DNA of 64,000 nt from a virus: positions 62,001 through 126,000 of the IMG/VR virus record IMGVR_UViG_3300035190_001334; one strand, given 5' to 3'. Shown in pieces: positions 1 through 9,327 of the stretch. A program made the translations under genes and the position numbers. Position 1 is the first letter of the stretch. Every line of letters begins with the position of its first letter. The notes beneath the pieces are model-generated. The model did no database searches. It was given only the letters and a program-made list of their open reading frames with translations, and had not been told where the DNA came from.

Positions 1-3000
1 GCTCCTGAACTTGAAGTGTGTTAAGTTCTTTCTCACCAGCACGACCAGCTTCATTCTTATCAGCCTGTGTTTTCTCGATAGTCGCAAGAATTTCGTTACG
101 ACCAATAAGAGCTTGGGCAGCAGGATTATTTTGACCGAACAGACCGAGAACCGAAGAACTGAAACCTCGCGTAGCTTGATTGCTTTGGACTGTGGAAGCC
201 TCTCTACGTCCTTGCAGGTCTAATCGAGCGTTAGCCAATGTTGCTACCTTCTCAAGCTTATCTGAGCCTTCCCTTGCTGTTGCCGAAAATCTTTCTAATG
301 AAGCATTGACACCTTCAAGAATTGTTTTTTGCTTAATGTATTGGAAGTCACGGTCAGCTTCGGCTCTTGCAGTTTTAAGTTGGCGCTCAATGTCTGCTTG
401 TTGCTTTTTAAGTTCAGGATTGTTAACTCCGTTCCTTGTCGCATCAGCATTAGCACTTGCAACTCGGTCACGAACTGCTTGAACAGTATTGACTCTGGCA
501 GTTACTTTACTAATTTCCTTATTCGCATCAAGTAATAATTGGCTAGTTTTATCAGCTAGTTTTGCACCAATATTACTGAACACTGCACCAAGCGAAGAGG
601 CAGAAAAGAGAGATGATGCAGTAGAGCCAAGTGAACTGAATGCGTCGCCTACTCCTTTTGAGATATCCGCAAGACGTTGTTGAGGTGCGAACGATGCATC
701 AATGGCAGCTTCATTACGTGCAATAGTCTCGGCTAACGCGCCAATTTCTTGTTTGAGGCGATTAGCAACAACTGTGAACTTGAGGTCTTGTTCGGCTTGC
801 TGGACAACTTTCTTGGCACTTTCGATATCAATGTTACCAACGCGCTCTTTTAGTTGGTCAGAGGCTCCAGTTATAGAGGTTTTTCTATTTTTGGCACTAT
901 CTACTTTCTTTTGAAGGTCGTCTATTTCTTTTTTTGCGTTTTCTATCGCTTTTACAGTCAGTTCAGTTACTGCGGTAGAATTAAGTTTTCGAGAAACTCC
1001 TGTATTTAAAAAACTATTACCAACACTATCAGTGTTTACAAGCAAAGCGATTTTAGCATCAACCTCTTTTTGGACTCTATCTTCAAGCCTAAAACCAGTA
1101 TCACTTCTACCCTTTCTATTTGCGTAAGACTTGTCAACCTCTTCTCTAAAGAATTGCTCTTTTAGTGCTGGTAACGCCGAGGCATCTATTTTTATTTGCC
1201 CTTTCGATAATAATTGTTTACTCCTATCAACTTGACTCTGCGCTAAGTTTATATCTGCTTCTGCCCTAGCTGTTTCTTTAGCTACAGCCGCTTTGTCAGC
1301 TAAATTGATTTTGTTGTTTATGCCAAATTTAGACCCAGCATCCTTTTCAGAGATGTTGCCAGATTTGAGAACTTGTTGTAGCAGTTTTGTGCGATTGCCA
1401 ACCTCAGCTTGTGCCGCTTGTAAAATATTGCCCTTAGTTATTTCCTCTTCCCGCGCCGATATAGCTAAGGACTCTTGCTTGACAGACAATTCTTTTTCTG
1501 CCGCAGCCAGCTTTGCTTGCGCCAACGAGACTGACAACGAACCAAATTTACTTTCCTGAGCAAATGTGGAGACTATGTTTTTCTGCACCTCCAATAGCCC
1601 TTGATTGAAGCTGAGTAGTTGTTTACGCTTACCAAGTTCTTCGGTGATTTGCCCAGAGTTTTTGATATTAAAAGCTTCGGCACTAAGGTCAGCAATTTTA
1701 CTTAGTCGGTCTGCATAGTCTTGGGCGCTAATATTAGGTGCATCTAGAGACTTGCGAAGAGCATCGATGTTGCTTTGTATACCTTGAAGACTTCGTTTAG
1801 TAGATTGCCCGATAGCTTCTCCTCCAATTGCCCCAGCACTTGAAAGAACAGAAAAAAGTCTACCGTAAGAGTTTGTTACTGCATTGTTATAGCTAATTAT
1901 TTTGTCTGTAGCTACCTTGAAAGCCTCGTCCATAGCTCTTTGTGCAGTAGGGTCAGAAGCAACAAACTGCATTACCTTTACGTCTTCTGTAAGTCTTTTA
2001 AGACTGTTAATTGCTCCTTTGGGGTCAATATCAGCTTGTACAGTGATATTGCTCAATACACCTTGCAATTGAGGTAGAATTTTTGAGAACTCTTCAATAT
2101 CAACTTTAGACAGGTCAATTTTATCTATTGTGAATATTTTGTCAAGTGTCTGCTTAAGCTGCGTAAACTGAGCTTTAGATGAACTATTGAAAGATACACT
2201 TGTACTGATTGCAATAGGTACTGCACTATCAAAAGACTGTAATCTTCTCAACTGACTAGTCAGAAGAATACGTTTTTGTTCAATGTCAGCCGCTTTTTTT
2301 TGTTGTTCAGCTTGTTTTTTTAGTGATTCAAGCTGCTCTTGAAACTCTTGGACTCTTTCGCGACTACCAACTCCACCTTTCTCTTCTTCAGCTTTTATTT
2401 TTGACTGAACAGTAGCTACACGTTTTTCAATGATGTCTTTTTGAGCTTGAAATGAATTTCTAACGGCTTGTACATCTTCTTCATTAAGAACAATACCAAG
2501 TTGAATTTTTTGCTTGGCAGTTTTTTCAGCGTCAGTTACAGCCTTGAAATTACCAGACTTGATACCAGCTTGGTCGGTATTGACTTGAGATGTTAAAAGT
2601 GAAGTAGCTCTATCTGCTTCGCGTTGAAATCGGTCATTTTGAGCAGCATTGCCATTAAGAATATTGAAACTTTGCCCTAAATTACTGATAATAGTATTCA
2701 GAGCTTTTGCGTCAGAGCTTAGACCTTTAAGTTGGGTTCTTGAATCGCTTATCCCTTTTACAAATTCATCGAGTCCAGCAACACCTTTAAGCTCCTTTAG
2801 GTCGTTGGCTAGTTCTTTTACTTCAGGGATACTTGCTGCGTTAGCGTAAGCGTTAAATGAAGTCACACCACCCGCAAGAGCCGTGCCAAGTAGTGCAATT
2901 CCACCACCAACAAGTCCAGTTGATAGCCCAAAACTTAGTAGTTCCTTGGTTGCACCTCCGATTACGTTACGAATAGGAGCCGATGCATTGTAAAGTTTAC

Positions 3001-4915
3001 CGACAGCACCCGTAGTCTTGTCAAAACTTTCTTTTGTGCTTGCGATGAAGTTCTTGTTCGTTGGTGTCTCAACAATCACATTAGGATTTACTAACGCTTT
3101 TGCCCCACCTTTAGTAACTTCTTTACCTACATTGGAAATCTCTTCATTGACTTGCTGGACAATACCCTTGACCTTGGAGACAACTGCTTTGGCAATTCTC
3201 ACAATTGCAGCTTCTATTTTTTGTGCGAGAGTTTCGTACTTTATATCACCATCGTCAAGTTTGAGGGCTTGCTTGATTGTTTGACCTAAGCGACCAAGAT
3301 TCTTGAACAGAAAAGAGAAAAATGCAAGTGGAGCGACCACACTGAATACGCTACCGATGAATCCAGAGACAGCCTGAAACTTATTGGCAATTCCGTCAAG
3401 CTGACCTGCAAATGAGCCAAAACTGCTACTACTCTTAGTTGCAAGAACTCCTAGCAAAGTATTTGTATCTTGCAGATTCTTTTTGACAGATTCTCCTACA
3501 CCAGAGCCGAAATCTTCGACCGCAGCTTGTGATTTGTTGAACGAAGACCTAAACGCACCTTCAAGAGTTTCACCACGCTCCTTAGCGCTTTGCTTCAGCT
3601 TGTCCTGACCAATGCTGCTACCTGCTTCATCAATAGTTTGTCGGAAGCTTTTACGATTCTCTCCGCCAGACTGCAACAATGCGTTCGCCGCCTTGACTGC
3701 TTCACTCGAACTGAAAATTCTATTAAGAGCATCCCGACTTCCGCCAGTAGCTTTGCCCAAACGCTCGATAATGCTAATCAGACCATCTTGCTTGAGCGCC
3801 CCAAAACCAAATTGAATTGGCTTACCAGCTTCATCTCTGAGAATACCTAAAGCTTCCTGCGCCTTTGAGCTATTATTAACAATCTCAGAAACAAGCGAAC
3901 GAATCGCAGTTGAACCTTCGCCAGCAGATAGACCTTGTGTAGTGACAAGAGCCAAAGCCGTAGCCATTTCCTCGAACGCAACACCAGCACCTACACCAGT
4001 TGACGCTAATTCAGCCGCTTCGCTGTTTAGCTGATTGAGGGTGAGAATACCTACCTTAGTAGTCGCAAAGAGTTGTGAAGCCCGTTTATCGGCATCTCTG
4101 AAGCTATCCCCTAAGTTCTTATTGGCAGAAAGAATCTTGACAATCCCTTGATTGGTTCCTTCAATATCAGCAAAACCAACTTCAGATAGGTTGATAGACG
4201 CGCTACCAACACTTTTTTGAGCTAGTTTGGAGGCAAAACCCGCAGAAGCAACGTCATACTGAGCATTGAGGGTCTGTGTAGAGTTTGTGGCAAAATTTGT
4301 CTCACGTTGTAATTCGCGCAAAGCCTTGATACGAGCGCCAACCGCACTGAGAGCAGATTCCTCGCTAGTGGTTGTTATTGTGGCAAGACGAAATGCAGCA
4401 CTCTCAACTTTGCTATACGCAGCAACCGCGCCGATAGACCATTTTTGGTATGAACTGTTGTCGAAGATAATTTGGCTGGCAGTACTAATGCGATTGAATA
4501 CACCGTCAGTAGTCTCTTCAAGAATCTTGATGTTCGCACCAAACTCTTTTGTGCCAAGAATTGCTTCGCTGAAATCTAGACTCTTACTGATACCGACTAA
4601 GTTCTTGACAGAAGTATAAGCGCCATCTACAATGCTTTTTGCGCCTTGAATCTTGTTGAATGCACTGCTGATGTTGGCTACAGCAAACGTGGCATTTATA
4701 GCGATGGAGCCGAGCGCACCAAGAGAAGCACCTAATTTAGCCGTCTGACTAATATTAGATGCCCAAGTACCCGACAATTTAGTGAGACTTTTATCAAGTT
4801 CAGCAACGTTGCCGAGCGTACCCCGAATATCCTCGCCAATGTTTAGAGTGCCTTTATTAAGCGCATCTTTAATTGCTGACTGAGATGGGGATGTATCTAT
4901 TGAGGGTGCTGCCAT
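1..4915 (-). CDS. Phage tail tape measure protein (partial, C-terminus beyond left edge)
   Basis: One open frame runs from an ATG at 4915-4913 off the left edge, giving at least 1638 residues. It is rich in Ala, Ser, Lys and Gln. The N-terminal third resembles TP901-type tape measures, with the recognisable stretch VGAGVAFEEMATALALVTTQG. Next comes a hydrophobic segment around LSFGLSTGLVGGGIALLGTA, then long coiled-coil stretches with heptad-like Leu/Ala/Glu/Lys patterns. Tape measures set tail length inside the tube and are usually ejected with the DNA. At about 1.5 angstrom per residue this implies a tail of roughly 245 nm or more. The gene lies directly downstream of the two overlapping tail chaperone frames, the standard siphovirus order. 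The family assignment is firm; the true C-terminus cannot be seen. Confidence 0.9.
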   Translation of the reverse strand, partial: MAAPSIDTSPSQSAIKDALNKGTLNIGEDIRGTLGNVAELDKSLTKLSGTWASNISQTAKLGASLGALGSIAINATFAVANISSAFNKIQGAKSIVDGAYTSVKNLVGISKSLDFSEAILGTKEFGANIKILEETTDGVFNRISTASQIIFDNSSYQKWSIGAVAAYSKVESAAFRLATITTTSEESALSAVGARIKALRELQRETNFATNSTQTLNAQYDVASAGFASKLAQKSVGSASINLSEVGFADIEGTNQGIVKILSANKNLGDSFRDADKRASQLFATTKVGILTLNQLNSEAAELASTGVGAGVAFEEMATALALVTTQGLSAGEGSTAIRSLVSEIVNNSSKAQEALGILRDEAGKPIQFGFGALKQDGLISIIERLGKATGGSRDALNRIFSSSEAVKAANALLQSGGENRKSFRQTIDEAGSSIGQDKLKQSAKERGETLEGAFRSSFNKSQAAVEDFGSGVGESVKKNLQDTNTLLGVLATKSSSSFGSFAGQLDGIANKFQAVSGFIGSVFSVVAPLAFFSFLFKNLGRLGQTIKQALKLDDGDIKYETLAQKIEAAIVRIAKAVVSKVKGIVQQVNEEISNVGKEVTKGGAKALVNPNVIVETPTNKNFIASTKESFDKTTGAVGKLYNASAPIRNVIGGATKELLSFGLSTGLVGGGIALLGTALAGGVTSFNAYANAASIPEVKELANDLKELKGVAGLDEFVKGISDSRTQLKGLSSDAKALNTIISNLGQSFNILNGNAAQNDRFQREADRATSLLTSQVNTDQAGIKSGNFKAVTDAEKTAKQKIQLGIVLNEEDVQAVRNSFQAQKDIIEKRVATVQSKIKAEEEKGGVGSRERVQEFQEQLESLKKQAEQQKKAADIEQKRILLTSQLRRLQSFDSAVPIAISTSVSFNSSSKAQFTQLKQTLDKIFTIDKIDLSKVDIEEFSKILPQLQGVLSNITVQADIDPKGAINSLKRLTEDVKVMQFVASDPTAQRAMDEAFKVATDKIISYNNAVTNSYGRLFSVLSSAGAIGGEAIGQSTKRSLQGIQSNIDALRKSLDAPNISAQDYADRLSKIADLSAEAFNIKNSGQITEELGKRKQLLSFNQGLLEVQKNIVSTFAQESKFGSLSVSLAQAKLAAAEKELSVKQESLAISAREEEITKGNILQAAQAEVGNRTKLLQQVLKSGNISEKDAGSKFGINNKINLADKAAVAKETARAEADINLAQSQVDRSKQLLSKGQIKIDASALPALKEQFFREEVDKSYANRKGRSDTGFRLEDRVQKEVDAKIALLVNTDSVGNSFLNTGVSRKLNSTAVTELTVKAIENAKKEIDDLQKKVDSAKNRKTSITGASDQLKERVGNIDIESAKKVVQQAEQDLKFTVVANRLKQEIGALAETIARNEAAIDASFAPQQRLADISKGVGDAFSSLGSTASSLFSASSLGAVFSNIGAKLADKTSQLLLDANKEISKVTARVNTVQAVRDRVASANADATRNGVNNPELKKQQADIERQLKTARAEADRDFQYIKQKTILEGVNASLERFSATAREGSDKLEKVATLANARLDLQGRREASTVQSNQATRGFSSSVLGLFGQNNPAAQALIGRNEILATIEKTQADKNEAGRAGEKELNTLQVQE

Positions 4916-4970
4916 GTTGCCTTACACTTCTTTTCCACTAACGTAGTTGCCTCCAATCATTGTATCATCG

Positions 4971-5381
4971 CTACTGATTGAAGAAGTCGAAGCTGTATTT
5001 CTTGATGCCTCTCAGGGTTCGCTTGTCTAGATTTTCCCAAGGTATTTGCTTATTGCCTAAATTGTCCAACAACTCGTTGAACTTCTGGTTTTTTATTTCT
5101 TGCAGCTTGATATCAGGAGAATACGAAGCTTCGCGTTTGAGGGCTAAAAGTGTCCGAATCTCCCAATAGTCAAGAGTGCGCCATAGCTCCAGAGCGTTCT
5201 CTGGATATGCAGAAAGAAGACAGTCAAGAATTACATCACTGACTTCAAATTCTACAGGGTCTTTGAACTGCGGGAAATTTAGTTCGGTAAGTCTTCGGTT
5301 GGTTTTGGCTTGTAGGTTTCGACTAGACTTTCGATTTCCTTCTCCCGTTCTAGAAGAAGTTTGCCCTGATTCAGTTTCCAC
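4971..5381 (-). CDS. Tail assembly chaperone, downstream (T-like) frame, probably made by frameshift
   Basis: This 136-residue frame overlaps the end of the upstream gene by about 100 bp, in the -1 frame relative to it, and lies just before the tape measure. That is the layout of lambda G/GT and most siphovirus tail chaperones, where a small fraction of ribosomes slip to make a long fusion. The only in-frame starts are weak (a GTG at 5381). The protein-like part begins after the overlap (around NFPQFKDPVEFEV) and contains a globular, acidic, Leu-rich sequence, which fits a fusion rather than separate initiation. There is no perfect X-XXY-YYZ heptamer. Candidates on the coding strand are CCAAAACC (5308-5301) and GGGCAAAC (5366-5359). 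Confidence 0.6.
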   Translation of the reverse strand: METESGQTSSRTGEGNRKSSRNLQAKTNRRLTELNFPQFKDPVEFEVSDVILDCLLSAYPENALELWRTLDYWEIRTLLALKREASYSPDIKLQEIKNQKFNELLDNLGNKQIPWENLDKRTLRGIKKYSFDFFNQ

Positions 5382-5800
5382 TGATGGTAATGGTTCTGAA
5401 GGTGTAGCTCGAAGGGCAAAAAATGTAGCTTGCTGACCTCTGGTTCTGTAGTGCTTTCAACTTTGCGGGTCTTTTCGTCAATGGAGCCGTTGAATACTAA
5501 GCGAACGAGTTGTTCCCAGTTTTCCTTGAGGTCTTCATAGTCCAAATAGGCTTCGTCTTCGCCTTGAATTGGTAACAGTCCCAAATACTCTTTGATGAGT
5601 GCAACAATGTCGTCCTGAATAAATAACTCGGAAATGGCTCCGTTTACTTCAAGATACTTGCCTACTAACTCACCTTGAAGTTCAATTAGGCGTTTTAAAT
5701 TGCTTTGCGGAGTACGTCTTACGCGAACTTTTTTGCCGCTATCTAGAACGACCTCTAGGGTTTGGTAGGATGGTTTGTTTAATGTCGAGGAGCTTGCCAT
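5279..5800 (-). CDS. Tail assembly chaperone, upstream (G-like) frame
   Basis: A 173-residue acidic protein with no membrane segment. It starts with a basic beta-like segment (TLEVVLDSGKKVRVRRTP) followed by helical, Glu/Leu-rich sequence. It sits between a small tail gene and the T-like frame, upstream of the tape measure, which is where siphovirus chaperone G is found. These proteins coat the tape measure during tube assembly and are absent from the virion. Its start overlaps the end of the preceding gene by about 60 bp, so the two are probably translationally coupled. The assignment rests on position and overlap, not on recognisable sequence motifs. Confidence 0.6.
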   Translation of the reverse strand: MASSSTLNKPSYQTLEVVLDSGKKVRVRRTPQSNLKRLIELQGELVGKYLEVNGAISELFIQDDIVALIKEYLGLLPIQGEDEAYLDYEDLKENWEQLVRLVFNGSIDEKTRKVESTTEPEVSKLHFLPFELHLQNHYHQWKLNQGKLLLEREKEIESLVETYKPKPTEDLPN

Positions 5801-6167
5801 AAAATTGTCCTAATTGTGTTTTTTCGTTGAGTGTTGATTTGTTTTGCACCGACAGCTTTGGTTGAAAAGCGTAAAGTGCCTTGTAGCCGTAAGATTCGTT
5901 GCGTGGGTCTTCTTTCTGATGTATAGACCGAAGAAAGAAAGAGCATATCCTACCATCAAAAGCCATCACATAGAAAAACAAGTCAAATATGTAATCCAAT
6001 ATGAGTGGACTTTCGTAATAATTAGCATAGCATATCTCTATTGTCGCTTTGTCTGAGTCAACAACAATATGGTAAGGGGCAGGGAACGTAAAAAAATCGC
6101 TATCCAAACTCCTGACAAAGAGGTTAGAGATAGCGAAATATTTAGTACCTTCACATTCGATACTCAT
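5739..6167 (-). CDS. Hypothetical small tail-module protein
   Basis: 142 residues, with an aromatic-rich, beta-looking sequence (FFTFPAPYHIVVDSD, YVMAFDGRICSFFL). I do not recognise the family. It lies six bases downstream of the tube protein gene and overlaps the chaperone start, so it is part of the tail operon. A role as a tail completion factor or small chaperone is possible from position only. Confidence 0.6.
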   Translation of the reverse strand: MSIECEGTKYFAISNLFVRSLDSDFFTFPAPYHIVVDSDKATIEICYANYYESPLILDYIFDLFFYVMAFDGRICSFFLRSIHQKEDPRNESYGYKALYAFQPKLSVQNKSTLNEKTQLGQFYGKLLDIKQTILPNPRGRSR

Positions 6168-6173
6168 TTAAGT

Positions 6174-7025
6174 TTATGCGCCAGTAGGAGCAGCTACACC
6201 AGCTTTGGTACGATAGTTGTTGAGGTCGATTTGATACTGACCGATGTTGCTGTAAGTCAAGGCTGAGTAGTTCAGACCATTAAAACCTTCAGTGCTACCG
6301 ACAACCTGAGAACCGTCAAGAGTTGCAGAAGAAATGCTGAGAGTGGCTTTTGCATTTACTGCGTTATCAACAGGAGTTAAGCGAAGAACTGTTAACACGC
6401 CATCAACTGCACCGCCCTTTATGGTGACGTTGCCAGCTACGCCTGTGGTCGCTACTGTGCTGTCGAAGTCGATTTCGTTGGGGTTAGCTACGGCAGTGGA
6501 CTTACGGACTGCTGTGACGCGAATCTTGGGGGTTACAGAGACGCTTGCAACTTTACTTTCGGTAAGGGCTTTGTCAATGTAGATTTTACGGGCTGCGTAG
6601 TCGATTTTGGTGACAATTGTATTACTAGGAATACCTGTGCCAGCAGAAGCTACGGTAATTGCATCCCCAGACTTCACACCTAAGTTGGTGCTGTTGTAGT
6701 TTTCGTCATAAGTAATTTCCTTCAATCCAGAAGCCAAATAGACGTTATTAACCGCTACGTTGCTTTTTGCAGTCAAGGAACCAGTCGCAACTGCGGTAAT
6801 AAAATCACCAACACGAACTTTATCGAATGCACCAGCAACTTCAGCTTTTAGTTTGGATTGGGTAGCGATAGGAATGACAGATGCGGTGATGTCAGCTTGT
6901 GCAACAGCGATAGTTACAGGAACGTACTCAGAGTCACCAATTGTTTTGATTGGGTTTGTGCTGAGGTCGAGGGTTGTAAGTACTGTAGGATTAGCTACTC
7001 CTAAAGCAATTTGAATGTTTGACAT
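6174..7025 (-). CDS. Major tail tube protein (probable)
   Basis: 283 residues, low in Cys and Trp and rich in Val, Ala, Thr and Ser, alternating in a beta-strand pattern throughout (for example GDAITVASAGTGIPSNTIV). Major tail proteins form stacked rings around the tape measure and have this character. It lies between the tail terminator-like gene and the chaperones, the usual place. Several short GD(A/F)IT segments (VGDFITAVA, SGDAITVAS) look like repeated beta-hairpins, so a decoration domain may be fused to the tube fold. The call is from composition and gene order. Confidence 0.6.
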   Translation of the reverse strand: MSNIQIALGVANPTVLTTLDLSTNPIKTIGDSEYVPVTIAVAQADITASVIPIATQSKLKAEVAGAFDKVRVGDFITAVATGSLTAKSNVAVNNVYLASGLKEITYDENYNSTNLGVKSGDAITVASAGTGIPSNTIVTKIDYAARKIYIDKALTESKVASVSVTPKIRVTAVRKSTAVANPNEIDFDSTVATTGVAGNVTIKGGAVDGVLTVLRLTPVDNAVNAKATLSISSATLDGSQVVGSTEGFNGLNYSALTYSNIGQYQIDLNNYRTKAGVAAPTGA

Positions 7026-7064
7026 AGTTATTTGTTCTTAACGTTAAGATTTAGTTTAATTATA

Positions 7065-7547
7065 TCAGTACGCAAATACCGCGCAATTTATCTTGGCTAA
7101 GTCGAATATTCTATCAGTTTTATCAACCGACTCATATCTGATAATAATCCCTTGTTCTTTGTCAATAGTAAAAGGTATATTGTCATCAACCTCACTATTT
7201 TGAAGTATACGACAAATTTCTTTAGCTACATGGTGAGTTAATCCTGAAGCTGAGTCTGTATGCTTGTACGACAATACATAAGCAATTGTAAGGCTAATTA
7301 CATTACCTGCGCCAATAGGGAACAAAAAAGACTCCTCATTACGAAATATCTTCAGCAGTGGGTAGATATTCGTCCCTAGAGGCAGTTTGTTGGTGTTGTC
7401 TACTGTATAACTGGAAATAGCTGATTTGCCGCCTAAAGGCGTACTGAACGTAATATTAACCTCATTTCTAATGTACGCCGCAATTGTCTGAAGGTCTACG
7501 TCAGGAAACTTAAAATCGATTGGGTAAGTGGGACGGTCTATGAACAT
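7065..7547 (-). CDS. Tail terminator-like or tail completion protein
   Basis: 160 residues, mixed alpha/beta. It follows the connector gene after nine bases and precedes the tube gene. Its size and sequence style (an N-terminal helix DLQTIAAYIRNEV, then strands, then an HHVAKEICRIL helix) are those of siphovirus tail terminators such as lambda gpU. These cap the tube and join it to the head. No diagnostic motif was seen, so the assignment is positional. Confidence 0.45.
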   Translation of the reverse strand: MFIDRPTYPIDFKFPDVDLQTIAAYIRNEVNITFSTPLGGKSAISSYTVDNTNKLPLGTNIYPLLKIFRNEESFLFPIGAGNVISLTIAYVLSYKHTDSASGLTHHVAKEICRILQNSEVDDNIPFTIDKEQGIIIRYESVDKTDRIFDLAKINCAVFAY

Positions 7548-7556
7548 GGCTTCGCT

Positions 7557-8258
7557 CTACCAAAAACTGATTGTATCTTGATTGCGATAATTACCAGAAG
7601 GAGGAATGTACCGAGCGCGTCGAGTCTGTACTCCATCTATAACGAAGTCACTATCGTTAGTACCAACAACATCATTGAAATCGTCAGCACAATAAAAACT
7701 AGGCTCGATGTTTAAGTTCTTCTTGAAAATATCTGTGTCGCTTGTGCCGTCATTGTTAAAGTCATAACCAATGAAGGCTTTGAGTTCTTCACCAGCCAGT
7801 ACGATGTTTTTGTTTTGTTGTTGCTGAGCGTTAGGGTCATTTTGAATAGCTTGAAGTGCTGCGTTTGCACCAGCTACGAAGATGCCAGTACCCGCAAATA
7901 GCGATTGCAGCCTATCTAAGCCACGTTGCAGTGTTATTTGGCTAAATCCATCATTGTTAGCTTCACCGTCGGTCTGACGAGGAAATTTGAAGTCAATGAT
8001 TTTGGCAATTGCGATATCTTCAGCAATCATTTTCAGATAGTTGACTGTAGATGCCTCGGTAAGCTTAAGAGGGAACACATAAATCATTTGAAGATATGTG
8101 TCGATGTCACCTGATTCAATTTCGTCTACAAGCATCTCGACAGTTTCAGTATCAATCTCTTGGGTAGCGATACCAGTGATGCCAGATGTCTCGAAAGGCA
8201 CAACTTCGAGGCGACCTTTTAGCTTTTTTGTTAATGAGGAGATGTTTGCGTATTTCAT
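7557..8258 (-). CDS. Head-tail connector-like protein
   Basis: 233 residues. The N-terminal half is helical (ETVEMLVDEIESGDIDTYLQ, then EASTVNYLKMIAEDIAIAKI), similar in style to gp6/DUF1320-type adaptor proteins that bind below the portal. In the second half the stretch GYDFNNDGTSDTD resembles a dockerin or EF-hand calcium loop (D-x-N-x-D-G-x-x-D). It may therefore bind a divalent ion. It is in the head-tail joining block between the major capsid and tail tube genes. The function is inferred from order and fold style. Confidence 0.45.
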   Translation of the reverse strand: MKYANISSLTKKLKGRLEVVPFETSGITGIATQEIDTETVEMLVDEIESGDIDTYLQMIYVFPLKLTEASTVNYLKMIAEDIAIAKIIDFKFPRQTDGEANNDGFSQITLQRGLDRLQSLFAGTGIFVAGANAALQAIQNDPNAQQQQNKNIVLAGEELKAFIGYDFNNDGTSDTDIFKKNLNIEPSFYCADDFNDVVGTNDSDFVIDGVQTRRARYIPPSGNYRNQDTISFW

Positions 8259-8266
8259 AACTGCGT

Positions 8267-8794
8267 TTAGCCGTAAAGTAGTTTTCCGACATAGGGGAGA
8301 TAGCCTTGACGAATAGCAGACTTACCTTCGCGGAATGTGTCTAGTTTGGCTCGATAGTTGGCTCTGGCGTTGGCACTCTCACGAATTTTATTCTTAGCTT
8401 CGATTTCTCGCTGCCGATGGATAGCTTCGTTGATTTGTTGGTCAGTCATCTCTGCTAACTCATCATCGGGGATATCATCGATGGAGTAATATCTTTGGCG
8501 ACCAGTTAAGTTTAGGAACTCGGCTACTCGTTGATTGTCAGGGGCAGAAAAAGGAGATGAGTAGTTACCTAGCCCAAAATTAGCTAAATTAGTGTTCATA
8601 AATGCGAATGTCATGTTCTTGCCCATACCTGCTGAGATTACACCTTTGCGGCGCTTTACTACTGGTGCTGTGAAACCGCCACTTTTCTTGTTGGTCGCGC
8701 CCATACGAGCTTGGGGCAATCGCTCTCCGAAGAGTGGCTTCATTGCCCCTTGTTTCATCTTGGGTAGGTTTGGCGCTTTAAGCTGATTTTCCAT
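8267..8794 (-). CDS. Hypothetical virion-module protein with A-x-F motifs
   Basis: 175 residues. The basic N-terminal third (residues 1-70, many Lys and Pro) is followed by the motif NLANFG (ANF at 71-73) and later RVAEF (91-93), then a charged helical C-terminus (QQINEAIHRQREIEAKNKIR). I do not recognise the family. The A-N-F motif is shared with the prohead protease, scaffold and glycine-rich proteins in this genome. It may mark a prohead-protease cleavage site that would remove a basic 73-residue propeptide. Confidence 0.55.
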   Translation of the reverse strand: MENQLKAPNLPKMKQGAMKPLFGERLPQARMGATNKKSGGFTAPVVKRRKGVISAGMGKNMTFAFMNTNLANFGLGNYSSPFSAPDNQRVAEFLNLTGRQRYYSIDDIPDDELAEMTDQQINEAIHRQREIEAKNKIRESANARANYRAKLDTFREGKSAIRQGYLPYVGKLLYG

Positions 8795-9305
8795 TTGTGG
8801 TTTCTGCGGTGTAGCCGAATGTCTTGAGTCCTTCGTAGACTAGACCATGAGTAGGGTCGGGCAGTTCAAAGTCGATAACGGCAATGTCTTCCCATTTCTT
8901 GCCGCCCTTGAGTGGAGCGATGCGGTCTAGTTGTGCGTATGATTCAATTTTAGCATCTTTACGAGCTTCGGTGATTTTTTGGGTTGCTACTTTGCCGACG
9001 AACTTGAGGGCTTCAATTTCGGAAGGTTCTGCGGAATTGATTTTCAGCTTTTTGACTGTGTGGATTGTGGTTGTGTTGTCGAAGGTCAGGTCGTTGCTAG
9101 GGATGAAGGAGATATCAGGATTGAGGTTGGTGGGAGTAACGGCTTGGAACTCACTAGCGTTGACCAGAACTGCGGTAGATTTAGTTCTGGCTTCTACAAT
9201 GTCAATTTCTGTTTCACTGTAGATACCCTCTGGGACTACAAATCCCTCATAATTTATATATGCGGGAAAAATACGATATTGCTTTGGAGGTGTTTTGGGA
9301 ATCAT
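8778..9305 (-). CDS. Head-tail joining-block protein with helix-hairpin-helix domain
   Basis: 175 residues from the ATG at 9305. An upstream in-frame ATG exists at 9356, but it lies inside the end of the GIY-YIG gene and the added residues look non-coding. The C-terminal half contains a helix-hairpin-helix-like segment (INSAEPSEIEALKFVGKVAT and the following KITEARKDAKIESYAQLDRI), the ComEA-type DNA-binding arrangement. Such domains occur in some phage head-completion proteins that contact packaged DNA. It overlaps the next gene by 17 bp. The structural role is inferred from context. Confidence 0.5.
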   Translation of the reverse strand: MIPKTPPKQYRIFPAYINYEGFVVPEGIYSETEIDIVEARTKSTAVLVNASEFQAVTPTNLNPDISFIPSNDLTFDNTTTIHTVKKLKINSAEPSEIEALKFVGKVATQKITEARKDAKIESYAQLDRIAPLKGGKKWEDIAVIDFELPDPTHGLVYEGLKTFGYTAETTNGKSA

Positions 9306-9327
9306 AGTTGTATAAGTGTAGATGTAT

